Source of the DNA: Pyrus communis
Lineage: Eukaryota; Streptophyta; Magnoliopsida; Rosales; Rosaceae
NCBI RefSeq assembly: GCF_963583255.1
Contig: NC_084803.1
Location: forward strand, 21,364,428 to 21,428,427
DNA: 64,000 bases
Reading direction: 5' to 3'
Part shown: positions 1-12,256 of the stretch, one piece after another
Layout: every line of letters begins with the position of its first letter
How positions within the stretch are numbered: position 1 is the first letter of the stretch
Program-made: the position numbers and the translations under genes
The notes under the pieces: model-generated
The model's database searches: none
What the model saw: the letters and a program-made list of their open reading frames with translations, nothing else
What the model was told of the DNA's origin: nothing

Positions 1-85
1 AAACAAGAACAAAAACTGTAGAGTATTTATACGGTGCTTTTCTAAGAAAAGGTCGGAAGAATGGAAATATTTTTTATGTAGCACT

Positions 86-327
86 TGTAAGATCCCACAT
101 CGTCCAGAGGAGTGATCCTTATATGTCTATTCCCATCTCTACCTAGCACGAGGCCTTTTGGGAGTTCACTGGCTTCGGGTTCCATGGGAACTCCGAAGTT
201 AAGCGAGTAACGCGCGAGAACACTTCCATGATGGGTGACCCACTGGGAAGTTCTCGTGTGAGACAATATCGTGCTACGGTGGTGAAGCGGGTCTGGGAAG
301 TGATCTGTCCCGGACCGAAATGTGACA
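86..327 (+). mobile_element. Cassandra TRIM solo LTR (5S rRNA-derived)
   Basis: The block starts tgtaagatcccacatcg, ends gaaatgtgaca and is flanked by a perfect 5-bp repeat gcact (81-85 and 328-332), so it looks like a solo LTR left by recombination. Positions about 165-262 read like plant 5S rRNA in the sense direction (aactccgaagttaagcgag, then gatgggtgacccactgggaa, covering the internal Pol III control region). A 5S domain inside an LTR is the hallmark of Cassandra terminal-repeat retrotransposons in miniature. The copy at 26998-27643 has the same LTR in the opposite orientation. At 242 bp it is shorter than those LTRs (287-289 bp). It is not a functional 5S gene, because both ends differ from 5S. 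Confidence 0.9.
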
Positions 328-332
328 GCACT

Positions 333-1743
333 TGTATGTGATTTTGTAGGTAATAAACTCAAAAATTCGTCCTTTATTTATAGACTCAAGTGTCCAATCT
401 TGAAAGGGTTTGAAAACCCTTCAAAACCATTTTTGCACCCTTTCAATAAGAGGCACCACTTCATGTGGAGCATCTTTTGTCATTTGAATTCAATTTCTAA
501 CAACAAAAGCATGAACCTAAAATGTTTTTAATACATTTTACAGCTTATCATGTTTGAAATTTCAAAGTAGTATGATGAATTTGGAATTCCAAAGTGGTGC
601 GATGAGTTGTTTCACAACTTCGAGTCGATTTGGTCGGAGGGAACCACTCGTGAATTTTTTATGGTCCAATTGGGTGTTACAATAGTCATTGTGTTTGAGC
701 CAAAAATGAAAATTAGGTTTGTTATGAGGAAAATTAATTTTTATTTAAGTAAAGACATGCGACACTAGCCCACTAACTTCAAAGCTTAACTCGGACTAGT
801 GTTATAGGGCTCGTCATGACCTCTTCTCAGCACTTCATGGTTCTCAAGAACTTGGGTTCACTCATCCTGAAAGCACGTCTATCACGTAAATGACCAAAGA
901 CGTGTTACTAGACATGGCTGATGACAACACAACATGTAAACGGCAGAAACGCATAGGCAAGGCACCTACCACGAAATGCAGTTATTTCCAGCGTCAAAAA
1001 AACTTATCTATGTACCCCTACTCTAGCTTAGCGATAAGATCAAGGATGTTCCTCCAGATTCCTATAAATAGTCAGATAGGCTTCTGAACTCAAACCCTTC
1101 GTCAAATTCAATCTCTACAATGAAAAACATCAAGTGATTCTTTAATCAGCTTACCTGCTTTTAAACACAACCCTCAAATACTCTTTAGCAAAACTCTCCG
1201 TTCTTCAGCTACAACTCAAAGCTTTCTTCAAAGATCTTTTGCCTACGACCCATGAGATTTAAAACCTTTACACTTATGCTACCACGTAGCATGATTCGAT
1301 TCATGAACATCCCAACCAACCCTTATCACCTCCTTGAGGGTATGTTTTATTTGTAGTCCAGTCTGACATTAGTGATATCGACGAAATCCTCTAGCACTAT
1401 TCTCATCTTACATGACTTAGTCTTGCTAGAGTTTTACTGCTTTCTTTACATTTCAAAGTCTTTTTACTTTCCAATTTTGTAAAATGGCTCATCAATTTAC
1501 CAGTTTTTTATGTACGTTTATATTCTTGACTCAATCATGAAATGATTACATTCAGTTTTCTGCATGCATTGTCATACTTTCATTTACAAACTCAGGCAAA
1601 CATATTTTCACACTAGATTCCAATTCCTCGTTCACTTCAAGCATAAAAAAAACCTAATCCAACCAGCGTCTCACTCGATGCACAAACGTTTTGGTTAAAA
1701 GGTTAGAACTAAGCGCAAATCCTACATAACACTAAACAATCAC
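333..1743. other. Intergenic, no gene seen
   Basis: AT-rich sequence with only short unsupported ORFs. No splice-consistent coding, RNA gene or clear repeat end was recognised. Confidence 0.6.
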
Positions 1744-3660
1744 TGTTACAACCCCGTACCCTAAAATAATATATTTTATTCCTTAAAGATATGAAATGAC
1801 CAAAATGCCCCTGGCTAGGTGTCTTGAGTAATTATGGAGCTTTGAGTTAGATTCCAATTTCTCATATTTTCCTATTTTATTAACTATGCTTTCATATTCA
1901 CGAGTGTGTATGTGAAAGCGAAATCGAATTCAGAGTTACAAGAGTTAGGTTATGATTTTAAGTTGATGAAGGGTATTTGTGTAATTTTAACTTGGGAAAT
2001 TATGAGCAAGACTTAACCCACACTGATTCTTTTTTCCTGCTCATTTTTGTTAAAGTTAATCCTTTTCTTTAAAGATAATCCTTTTATGTAATATGAAATG
2101 TTTGGGGTCTCTAATTTATTGTCAGATGTATGGTTTAGATCTTTTGTAAAAGGGCTGTCTAAATGCCTTATTAGATGTCCCATGTGCTGCAATCAAATAA
2201 AAGAAAATATCTCTTTGGAGAAAGAACTCTATGCTCTCTATTTTTACCGTATACTCTCTGCCATCTGTTTTCTCATTTTGTTGGTGTTACTGCCTCTTAT
2301 AAAGATTTCCATCTTTCTCATTTTTATTCAAGTTTTATTAATGATGAAATGGTCTGAATACTAACATGGTATCAGAGCCAATCTAATCAAATTTAATTAT
2401 CAAAACATAAGATTTAATTTTTTTTTACAATTAATCACCAAATTTATTTTCTTAATTCGAATTCCAAACAAAAAATTAATATCAACTATTTAAGGTTGCA
2501 TCTAACCCTGTTAGATTGCCTGCATACCCTCGAGTAGGATCAAGCATTCCGTAGTTCACCATTCAACCTTTTATCCATTTTTGAAAATACTCTAATAACG
2601 AAAATATTTAACATTAGTTCTCACAATCGAATCACACCAAATGGGTACTAATTACCGATTTAAAAATATCAAAATCTGCATGAAAAGACAACGTCGGCCC
2701 ACTGGCCACGCGCCGCCGCAGGTGGTGGTCGGCCGCCCTGAGTCGCCGAAAATTTAACTATTTCAAAAAATTACCAAATTTTGCATGAATGTACAACTCA
2801 AGGATAGGAACATTTTTCATACCTGGGCTGAGGTCCAATTCGGTCAGGAAAAGCCCCAATTTCAATCAAACCTGATAGAAACCTTAGAAATGGTTTGCTT
2901 CGATTTTCCTTCCTTGGTGTTCCGCCGCCCCTAAAACTGATTGGGCTTTGTTCCAGGGCTCAAGGGGAGCCTAAAGGTGGAGGAGATCGACATGTTTACA
3001 TTCAGAATTGACCGATTCGCCGGCGTGGTCCGTTGCACCCACCGGTGTGATTCCTTGTGATTTTGAGCCCAATCTCTTTGGATTTGGGGTGGAAATGGTA
3101 AAGGGAGGGTTGTGGAGTACTTCCTAGGTGATGACTCGGCTTAAATCGCTAGAATTTGGTCGAAGGAAGCCTCGGAAATCATTATTTTCGACCGAGTCGG
3201 GTTGCAAAGGGTGCGGATCGTGGATCCTATGTCTCCCCCTTCTCTCCTTTCCCCCTCCTTTCTTTTCTCCCTGATTGGTCACTTTCTTTCCTCCCCCCCC
3301 CCCCCGATTCGTCCGTTCCCCCTCCTTTCTCTTCTTTTCTCCCCATCACAGCCACACACGTGGCTCCTAATCAAAGCTCCCACAAATCTGGAGCCTTCCA
3401 GATTAATAATTAAATGATCATTTAGTCCCTGTCTTTATTTATTTATTTATAACCCTTTTGTTATAACTCCAATTTATATTCTGTTTGCGCCCACGTGTTC
3501 GTATCCCACACGAGTTGTCAAACGACTATTGTATTATTAGTATTATTCGGTCTCTTATACGAGTTGTCAAACGATACCTAAGTAAACTGCGGGACTAAAT
3601 TTGTCTTTTAGTACACATTAGGGTCTTAGTGTTATATCCCAAATTTTTCAAGACAAGCTC
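1744..3660 (+). repeat. Long-LTR-like tract (possible gypsy LTR)
   Basis: The tract opens with tgttacaaccccgtaccc and a low-complexity 'tgaccaaaatgcccctgg' stretch, much like the starts of the long LTRs at 22301 and 62781, and later has the same kind of GC-rich non-coding text (about 2690-3300). A C-run sits at 3293-3305, and the 16-mer acgagttgtcaaacga occurs twice (about 3512 and 3559). No matching right end or target duplication was found, so the limits are tentative. It is interrupted by the copia-type LTR at 2048-2366. Confidence 0.3.
2048..2366 (+). repeat. Copia-type LTR with adjacent tRNA-iMet primer site
   Basis: The sequence starts tgttaaagttaatcc and ends gaatactaaca. It is followed at once by tggtatcagagcc (2367-2379), a perfect primer-binding site for initiator tRNA-Met, which marks the end of a 5' LTR and the start of an internal region. 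No gag or pol reading frame follows, so this is a truncated element nested in the surrounding long-LTR-like tract. Confidence 0.55.
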
Positions 3661-3835
3661 GTGTGGTACCATATACCAAATTTCAGTCAAATGCATTAAC
3701 ATGAATGAAAATGCTCTTTCTTCACTTTTTATTCATTCAGCTATAGCATGTTGTAGGCGGGTCCTGTTTAAGAGTGCTTAACAACATGTCTGTGTGTTGC
3801 CTTAATGTTACATGTGTAATTGTCAAAGATAGTTA

Positions 3836-4297
3836 GGCCATCTCCAATGGAGACGGCTAAAGATTTAAAAATCAAAAAATGGCCTAATTTGTCCAAAAAC
3901 TCATCTCCAACCGATGACTGTGCTATAATTCTATGGAGCCCATTTGGCTATTATTTGGCCAAAGGGGCATCAGGCTGACCAAATGTAATCTCCCTCTTAG
4001 TCCTTTTTTTGTGACCCAACTCCTCAATTACAATAATTAATTCAAATTCAACGACTATATTTCAAAACATTAAATGGTAATTTACTTAAATTAACTCAAA
4101 ACATCAAATGGTAATTTAATTAAATTAACTAATAAATTTAATTATAAACTAAAAATAATAAATTATTGAGGGGGCTTTGTTTAGTCTTTTCGGTTAGAGA
4201 TGATATATGAATATGGCATGACATTGTTCATTTAGATTTTGTGCATACCTATAATTTTGGACGGAACTATATTTAACCCTTTTGATTGGAGATGGCC
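3836..4297. mobile_element. Tourist-like MITE (PIF/Harbinger type)
   Basis: A 462-bp non-coding element with near-perfect terminal inverted repeats: the left end is ggccatctccaatggaga and the reverse complement of the right end is ggccatctccaatcaaa. It is flanked by the 3-bp duplication TTA (3833-3835 and 4298-4300). The TTA target and these ends fit PIF/Harbinger-derived Tourist MITEs. The interior is AT-rich and has no transposase frame. Confidence 0.88.
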
Positions 4298-4300
4298 TTA

Positions 4301-5630
4301 ATTAGATAAGTTAACCCTAATTGCTAATAAAGGATTAAGCCATCGGACCTAATAAAAGCAGACAGTGCAGAGAAAAGATGCATCACCAACCCTTTCTTTC
4401 CCATCTGCCTCCCACCAAATGGATAATTAAGAAAAAAGGAAAAAAAGAAAAAAAGCAAAACTAATAAATTTGAGAGGCAGCACAAAGCTCGTTTGCTTGG
4501 CCATGCACCATTTGTAGTAGAATCTCATTGGCCTCTAGTGCCATGTTGGGTGTGGAATAATGGATTTACTCATCATTACTACAATCAAAAGGAGGGTGTA
4601 GGGTCTCGCTCTTGCTTCATTCTCTTCTGTCCTTTGGTCATATTTCACTCCCAAGCTCATAGTCTCTTTTGAAACCAAATCATTTCTTCTTGAAAATCTG
4701 TCTCCATTAACTTAGCCATGCAAATTTCCATGCAAGAATATCAAATGATAAAAAAAGGGGCAACCCCTCTGTTTGATTGATTGGGAAATTTTCTTTATGG
4801 TGTTCGATTGGTTTAAGTTTAGTTTTGGAAAACCGAAAATATGCATAACAGAAGAGAGGTTGAGATTTACTGTTATGCGCGTAAAATAACATTTTTCTTA
4901 AGTATATTGATTTTCACACTCTTACTTTATTAGTATGTATTTTTCATTTAATTTTTATATATGCTTTAATTTGTATGCTAATTTATTTTAATAATAAAAC
5001 TTCACAAATATTTAGATCAAGGGAGCAATCCCACAGCTCCTTCGGACATTGTTTCGCTTTCGAATTGGACTGTAAAGTTATAAAATAATCAAATTTAGAT
5101 TAGCATTGTAGCCTGAGTTTTATAGACTACAATGATTAGTGGGATATAAAATGCATTTCCCACAAAAAGAATGTTCTCAAGGGGACCTTGGTTCATTCTA
5201 GGAATATCAACTTTGAGCAAAGCTCACCCTATAAGGCTAGAACTATACGTTCTTTAAGAAGTACATGCATCCATTAATATGGATTATCATGCAATTTATA
5301 AAACAATTCCACGATTAAAGTTAGTAAGTTAGTTCAGTACGTTTCTTAATTAAGATAAGATGACTTCTAATTAGATCCCACTCAAAGTTAAATAATTATT
5401 CACAGTGTCCCACATCTCACCTTTCATCTAGGGGTGTTGACCAGAACAAGTGAACAAAATAAAGCAAATATAAAAGGTTTTGCACTGTGTCTTGCTCATC
5501 AATAATTCAAGATTTTATTCTTTTGTCTCCAGCGTTTCGATGGCCCGTTATACAGTACATTTTGTTCCTTAATTATACAGTTATACAGTATGAGCATACA
5601 ATTGAAAAGCTGCCTGCCCCATATAATATT
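4301..5630. other. Intergenic, no gene seen
   Basis: AT-rich sequence. Short ORFs show no recognisable domain, and no repeat boundaries were found. Confidence 0.6.
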
Positions 5631-5784
5631 AGAAAAACTAATGAAAATGATTTGAAAACTTTAAGTTTTAGCGATAAGGATAAAATAAAGGGTAAAGTGA
5701 ATGATACCATGATTGACTTTTTAGTGTAAAAATGTAGTTTTTCGTTAAAGTAAACAGTACCGGGAACTTTTCGTTAAAGTTTCC
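5631..5784. repeat. Short MITE-like element with imperfect inverted ends
   Basis: The left end (agaaaaactaatgaaaatga) and the reverse complement of the right end (ggaaactttaacgaaaagtt) are imperfect inverted repeats. The interior (taaaataaagggtaaagtga, then cgttaaagtaaacagtaccg) resembles a very abundant short repeat of apple-type genomes, from recall. No clear target duplication was found, so the class is unknown. Confidence 0.4.
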
Positions 5785-8400
5785 AATAATATTGGCATTT
5801 TGTTCCTTCCCTTTTTATGCACTATTTGTTCTTTTGGGTTTGTTTCTTCCCAGTAACACAACAAGATAAATGGAGTGAGTTGGTACTTTGTGGTAATCAA
5901 TTTAACACGTATTAATGCATCATTTGTGAGATCAATATCCATTAACGGTATAGTCGTCTGTTGTTAGCTAACATATTAAAGTTCAAAAGATAGTTAGAAT
6001 TTTTTAAGAATTATTAATTAGTTTGATTGTAGAATAAATTATTTGTCATGAAAAGGATTAGAGAATGGTTTGAGTTTTCTCAATTTGGGTTTTTTGTTCA
6101 AATGTCGAATTTGTTCGTTTGTAAGTTCATTACAAAAACAAAAGGTTGAAGTGATTAGAATCCAATGTTATTTACTCTCTTCCTTTTGTATTGGAATTAA
6201 GATAATTAAGAATTCAATCAAACCATCCAGGTCGAACACACATGAAAAAGGTAAACCCAAGTCCAATCACCTCCATTAAAATGTCTGAAATATATCCAAT
6301 CCTAACCAGTGTTTAGCTAGTTGAAGAATACGTAGTGAAGAAGAACTTTCATAAAACGAGATACATATTACTTACTAGCAGATGTTTACACACAGTGTGT
6401 GAACAATTTCATTTTATTTTAGAAGTGCAATTAGTTTTTAAAATTCTATTAAAAAAATATAAAAAAAAATTCGTTATGAAAAATGGGACAATAATGGGGC
6501 AGCTTCTTCTAACGTTGCGAGGGCATATTTTTCATTTTTTAAATAGGGCATGCTATGCTTACATGGTTGCGAGGTTGGTGTAAAATACAACAAAATTTAT
6601 GTTCATGTATTACCAAAGTGCCCATGTTTTTTTATTTTGGTTCAATATTGATAACGGGGTTAAAATGGTACTTTCATAAAATTTTGATTAACAAACAAGG
6701 TTCTATTAATATGTAGTTTAAATGATACATCCAACGTAATATCACTAAAGGTTTTAGACGTACAAAAGTGGATCCATGATCATTAGCTCCGTTTGTGTCT
6801 TGAAATTGGTTTTAATATGTATGTATGTGGACCGGTGAACCGGTGATTATATATTTTGAGTATTTTCTCTAAAAATTTAGATACGTGGCGTTTTTGTGAA
6901 TCACCGAAGCAACAAGGAATCGCTAGTCTTCTTCAGCTTATTCATAGAAAGTTAAATGCATGACAATGTATAACTAGATTGGAATACAACGACAAACAAT
7001 TTTCATGTTGAAACTTTAGCCGCTAGCGAGGGAAAAAAAAAAAAAAAAACCTTTGTCGCCTAGCAAAAGACTATGAGAAGGAAGTTCGCCATTTGTTGGA
7101 TCGAGGCAACTGAAAGCAGAGTATTTCTTCGGATGATCACATGATCGTCAGAACTGCAGCCTTTTTTCTCGTAGTGCCCTTGCGAAAGATCTCTCGCCTC
7201 CACGCGGAGCAGTTTCTGAAGACGGCGTCGTTAGGGGCTGTCTTGTCTTCAATCTCCAATAGACAACAGAATAGTCGTCGAGATAGTGGATATACTGGTT
7301 ACCTACACACTGCCATAGCAAATTGCAGTAGGTCAAGCCCAGTACAGTACACTGCAGGTGCAGATACAGAAGCTGCCTAGCTTAGCTAGCTTTGCTTTGC
7401 CTTCCCTCTGTTATGAAAGTGACTGGAGGGACAGTTTGTCGTGTGCCCGTGAAATATGAAGTGAAGCAAAACCCAACCCAGTTCATTTATTTTCTGCACC
7501 CACTAAACCAGCTTTAATTTAGTCATTAACTTAAGAGAGAGAGAGAGAGAGAAGTAATATGTGACTTGGGTGTGACATTCTGACTACTGGGTATTAATGG
7601 GCTCTCTACTAAATTTACCTACATGAGAAAACAATGTCTCGTTTTTACGAGAAATTTTTCAATATGTCAAAAATGTATTTTAATATACAAAATATTATTA
7701 TATAAGTAATTAAATTCTTTTCTTCAGGTATTTACCATTTGTATTATAACACTTGGTATACTAGATCGTATTTCAGACATACTAAAAAATATATCCATTT
7801 ATACAAGACAAGATTTCATGTCATGTATGTTGAAAAATGAGAGTATGCAAAATGAATGAACTGACTACTTATTAAGATATATTTACTCAATTAACTGAAA
7901 AACGCTACAAACTTGCCAAAAATGCTATGTAATTTAAAGAGACTACATCATGCCAGACTTTGTCATCCCAATAAAATTATAAACATCCTATTTATAAAAA
8001 ATACTAACCCTAAACCTCATAGGCAAGGAATCATTATTCTACAAGAAAACCCTAAAACATAAATACTAAGATAACCTTAGACTAGACGGTTATCAACTTT
8101 ACTTGTCCAATGACATGCTATATATATCATTTTTATATCACTCATCTCGTGATCATATTACCTAAATATATAATGAGGGAGACAAGGAGACGAACATATT
8201 TACTAAATATAATGAGGGAGACAAAGAGACGAACATACAATAGTTTACAGGGAAGTTATTTTCGTGTTTGTACATATTTTTTTGGTGGAATGAGCTTTAA
8301 TTTGACGAGTATTAACTATTAAGGACATCTTAAAGAAAAGCAAAGAAAGGAGAAAAAAAAAGGATAAAAGAGAAGGTCTTTCTCACAGACACAGATGCCT
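5785..8400. other. Intergenic upstream of ANT
   Basis: No supported gene. It holds a (GA) microsatellite at about 7534-7553, an A-run near 7028-7045 and a 39-bp direct repeat (8172-8210, second copy from 8211; aatgagggagacaargagac). A 79-codon ORF at 7141-7380 has no domain and no homologue I recognise. Distal ANT promoter elements could lie here but cannot be assigned by eye. Confidence 0.55.
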
Positions 8401-8560
8401 ATAGAATGAGGGAAGGATACCCAGCATATGTCATTCTCTTTGCTCAAGTTTAATGGGCCTTGTTTTGTTCCCTTTTAACAAATCACACATCTTTCCAGAG
8501 AGAGAGAGAGAGGTGGCATAGATAGATTCAGTTGCAGGAGTTGGGATTTGTTTTAGATGA

Positions 8561-8645
8561 GTGTTAGATTTGGTCCATTTAGCTCTGCAGCTACCAAACA
8601 AAACACCCAGTTTTGAAAAACAGAGGCAAAGGGAAGAAGAAGAAG

Positions 8646-8684
<39 letters not shown>

Positions 8685-8743
8685 CAAGAAAAAGGAGGAA
8701 GAAGAAAATGGAGAGCATGATTAGTTTATATGTTGCCCAATGA
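8561..8743 (+). promoter_or_regulatory. Upstream ORF in the ANT leader
   Basis: A 60-codon ORF ends 77 nt before the ANT start codon. Its middle is encoded by the GA tract (Glu/Arg alternation), and an in-frame internal ATG at 8708 gives an 11-codon tail MESMISLYVAQ. If the transcript starts upstream of 8561, or between 8561 and 8708, a ribosome would meet this ORF before the main start and translation could be dampened. The transcription start is unknown, so the role is inference. Confidence 0.4.
8643..8682 (+). repeat. GA microsatellite in ANT leader
   Basis: Nearly pure GA repeat of about 36-40 bp. GA/CT tracts in plant leaders are known targets of BASIC PENTACYSTEINE factors; that role here is inferred only. 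A smaller GA tract lies at about 8499-8513. Confidence 0.75.
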
Positions 8744-8820
8744 TTGAGTTGCCTTGCCACAACAGAAAATTACCCAACAAGCTCTGATCACAAAAATAGA
8801 AGGAAGAAATCTCAAAAACC

Positions 8821-11800
8821 ATGAAGTCCATGAGTAATGATGGTAGCAACAGTAACAGTAATAATAACTGGTTGGATTTTTCACTGTCTCCAAACATGAA
8901 GATTGAGTCATCTTCCTCTTCTGTTGCTGCTGCTGCTAGCTTTTTTCACTCACCACCTCACTTTAACTATGGAATTTACTATGGCCTTGAAGGAGGAGGA
9001 GGAGGAGGAAGAGGGGAGGATAACAGTCCAGTCCTGTACTCCCCTCTTTCCATGATGCCACTCAAGTCTGATGGCTCTCTCTGCATAATGGAAGCACTCA
9101 ACAGGTCCCAGCACCACCTTCAAGGTACTATTTTCTCCTGCGATTATTATTTCTTGCTTTTGTTTGGTAAAAAAGAATTGAACTTTTTAATTTTTTTTAC
9201 TGTTTTTATCTGAAGCTGCAATGGTGACAACAACTAGTCCAACTCCAAAACTAGAGGACTTCTTTGGAGGTGCAACCATGGGGACCCATCAATATGAAAG
9301 CAGTGACAGAGAAGCCATGGCTCTCAGCTTAGACAGCATGTTCTACCTCCAAAACCCACACCCAACAACCCAACATCATGTACCCAGCAACCACCAAAAC
9401 TTGATGAGCCATAGTCTTCAGCAGCACCAGCAGCAGACCCAGCAACACCAACAACAGTACTCATCATCATACTACTCAGGCCTCAGAACCCATGCGACGA
9501 TCTTGGAGGAGGGTCACAAACAAACCCATGTTTCAGCAGATTATTACAATATGCACCCAGCAAGAATAGGGATTGATCAGAGCATTGCAGAGATGAAGAG
9601 CTGGGTTTCCAGAAACAATGCCATGGATCAGAACAACATGGCTGCTGGGTGCATGGGAGAAAATGGGGGATTGTCCTATGGGGATTTGCAGTGTCTGAGC
9701 TTGTCCATGAGCCCTGGCTCACAGTCTAGCTGTGTGACCAGCTCACAGCAGATTTCTCCCACTGTGACTACAGATTGTGTGACATTGGTGGATACCAAGA
9801 AAAGAGGGCTTGAAAAGGTAGATCAAAAGCAGATTGTCCACAGGAAGTCCTTGGATACATTTGGCCAAAGAACCTCTCAGTACAGAGGAGTCACAAGGTT
9901 AGTCATTTCATTTTTTTTCATGATTATTTTTTTGTTTTTTCAACTTTTAAAACCAGTATTGGGTAAACGCAAACTAGGTTGTGAATTTTCTCTTGAGTTT
10001 TCTGATCTCTTGATGCATTTGTATTGATCAGGCACCGATGGACCGGTCGATATGAAGCACATCTATGGGACAATAGTTGCAAGAAAGAAGGCCAGAGCAG
10101 GAAGGGAAGGCAAGGTTTGTGAAGAAAACAAATTGATGTTTTTAATGCATTTTTCTTCCAGTCAATTTTTGCTTCTCTTCTGACTATTTTCCATACTGTG
10201 TTTTTAATTTTTTTGGATTTTTCTTGATTGGCTGGAAATTGCAATCAAATGATGAATCTTCAGTTTACTTGGGTAAGCATTTCTTTTACATAAAATTTGA
10301 TTGATCATTTTAGCTGTCAAACAAGGTTGTTTTTGTTTATCTAATCATTCCAAATTTTGCATTTTAGGAGGTTATGATATGGAGGAAAAAGCTGCAAGAG
10401 CTTATGATCTAGCAGCACTCAAGTATTGGGGACCATCCACTCACATTAATTTCCCAGTAATCATTCTGTTTTTTCATTGTACTTCTTTTTTCTTTTTTTT
10501 CAATCCATACCTATATTTATTTTGGTTACTAAAAATGCAACTTCTAGTTGGAAGACTATAAAAAAGAACTAGAGGACATGAAGAATATGACCAGACAAGA
10601 ATATGTTGCTCACTTGAGAAGGTAGATCTTTGTTTTTGTTCAACCTATTAATCATGTATTACGTAGATTTATGAGCGTTTAAATGTTAACTAGTTTAGTA
10701 ACGTAATGCGGTCTTTACAGGAAAAGCAGTGGATTCTCAAGAGGGGCTTCAATGTACAGAGGAGTGACAAGGTCTTATTAGCTATTCATAATTTCAAATA
10801 ATAATTTAGATAAAAAAATCTATGAGAAAAGTGAATATATATTAAATAAAAATATCTGAAATCAATCTGTTTTCTATTTTCTCTGTGTAGCAGACATCAT
10901 CAACATGGAAGATGGCAAGCTAGGATCGGAAGGGTTGCTGGAAATAAGGATCTTTATCTTGGGACATTCAGTGAGTGATTTTTCAAACTTTCACCTTTAG
11001 AAGACAAAATATCCTTTTTTGTATATTTTTCAAGCATGTTATCATTATTTTTACATAGTAGGGGAAAAAGAAATTGAATGAGATGATTCTTTGACTTTCA
11101 AGGGCCAATCTTTGAAGCACTCTCAGCCCTTAGAACTATTGTCTTTTAGGCAGTTATGGATACTACAGTATGGTTCTTAGGTGGTCAGCTTGACCTTCCC
11201 ACTAAACTTTTGCTAAGGCTGCTCCCTTAGAGGCTCCCCATGTTTTCCCAGCTTTAAAATTTGATGCTCATGCTTTTATGAGTTTCCGTAAAACCCTAAG
11301 TTTTTCGGTTCTCTTTAATCTGTATTCTTTAGGCACCCAAGAGGAAGCTGCTGAGGCTTATGACATAGCTGCTATCAAATTTCGAGGACTGAATGCTGTG
11401 ACCAACTTCGACATAACACGGTATGATGTGGATCAGATTATGTCTAGCAATACCCTTCTTGCCAGTGAACTTGCCAAGCGAAACAAGGAGGTTGTGCTCG
11501 TTAATGAGGGTACTAATCAAAACAATGTCACCCAAATCGGCAATGGGGAAGCTGTTGTCTCACGGAAGAACATTAGTGAAGGTGAAGATTGGAAAATGGC
11601 ACTCTACCAGTCCTCCTCCCAGCAACTTGATCAGAAGCAACCGAGCACTGAAACTCGTAATGTGACTCAAGCTGAGGCAGAGGACTATGGCAAAATGGGG
11701 GCTGCTCATTTTTCCAATGCATCTTCATTGGTGACAAGTTTAGGTAGCTCAAGAGAAGGGAGCCCTGATAAGTCAAGCCAACCAAGTTTCTTCGGAATGC

Positions 11801-11928
11801 CTCCATCTGCTTCCAAGTTTTTCACAAGTTCAAGTGATGCAGTGAGTTCTTGGATCCCAACAGTCCAATCCAGGCCAGGACTCACCAACCCTCACATGCC
11901 GATTTTCGCAGCCTGGACAGATGCATAG
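8821..11928 (+). CDS. ANT: AINTEGUMENTA, AP2-family transcription factor (9 exons)
   Basis: Nuclear DNA-binding regulator of organ initiation, cell proliferation and floral growth. My join is 8821-9124, 9216-9897, 10032-10114, 10264-10272, 10368-10456, 10548-10621, 10721-10771, 10894-10970 and 11333-11928: 1,965 nt, 654 codons, every intron GT-AG and phases consistent. The N-terminus has ANT hallmarks (MKSMSND start, [14 protein letters not shown] near residue 83, a KLEDFFGGA block, [31 protein letters not shown]). AP2 repeat 1 is at about residues 324-389 and repeat 2 at about 426-484, each opening YRGVTR, with the conserved [14 protein letters not shown] linker between. The C-terminus is [10 protein letters not shown], close to the Arabidopsis ANT end. 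These N- and C-terminal motifs separate ANT from AIL5/6/7, PLT and BBM. The first ATG agrees with the family N-terminus. No disabling change was seen. Confidence 0.96.
10264..10272 (+). other. ANT: 9-nt micro-exon of ANT
   Basis: The nine bases tttacttgg sit between an AG acceptor (cttcag) and a GT donor (gtaagc). They are needed to join exon 3 (ending in the Q codon plus one base) to exon 5 and give the invariant QVYLGGYD core of AP2 repeat 1. A tiny exon at this place is known in AP2-subfamily genes. Gene finders often miss it, leaving a gap in the domain. Confidence 0.92.
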
Positions 11929-12118
11929 CCATAGCCGTAGGCTATGTGTGTTTTGCTCATCTGTGGAAAGTTTTTTTCACTAAATTACATGCAAACAATA
12001 GCTCAAGTAGTTTTTATCTTAGTGGAGTGAATTATTGTTAATGATATGGTCCTGGGAGGGGCCTTTTGCGAGCAAAGTAAGAGAAAACTTCACCGATCTC
12101 CCTCGTGTTTTAAGCCTG
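11929..12118 (+). other. Probable 3' untranslated region of ANT
   Basis: Sequence directly after the ANT stop, before the SINE target duplication at 12119. No clear AATAAA was seen, so the cleavage site is unknown. Confidence 0.4.
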
Positions 12119-12128
12119 TCTTATCAAA

Positions 12129-12246
12129 GCCACTAAGAATAGCCTAGTGGTGAGGGTGTGGGTAAGGGGTGGGGTAGTTCTAGGTCCCAGGTTCGAAACC
12201 TGGTGTGTGTGTGTGTGGGTGGGGGTGGAAAAAAAAAAATGGCGTA
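12129..12246 (+). mobile_element. tRNA-derived SINE
   Basis: It has a Pol III-type A box region (tagcctagtggtgag, from about 12140) and a perfect B box ggttcgaaacc (about 12190-12200), then a GT-rich stretch and a 10-A run. The 10-bp duplication tcttatcaaa flanks it at 12119-12128 and 12247-12256. No cloverleaf or CCA end is present, so it is a SINE and not a tRNA gene. Its body differs from the other SINEs in the window. Confidence 0.75.
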
Positions 12247-12256
12247 TCTTATCAAA

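Noticed and set aside
165..262. 5S rRNA gene
   Set aside because: Only the inner part resembles 5S. It lies within an LTR with TG...CA ends and a target duplication, so it is Cassandra.
3836..4297. Small regulatory RNA hairpin
   Set aside because: The inverted ends are explained by a Tourist MITE with TTA duplication; no internal hairpin like a microRNA precursor was seen.
7141..7380. 79-codon ORF upstream of ANT
   Set aside because: No domain, no splice context and no homologue recognised. An overlapping ORF on the other strand is equally long.
12140..12200. tRNA gene suggested by the A and B boxes
   Set aside because: The sequence does not fold into a cloverleaf by eye and is flanked by a SINE-type duplication and A-run.
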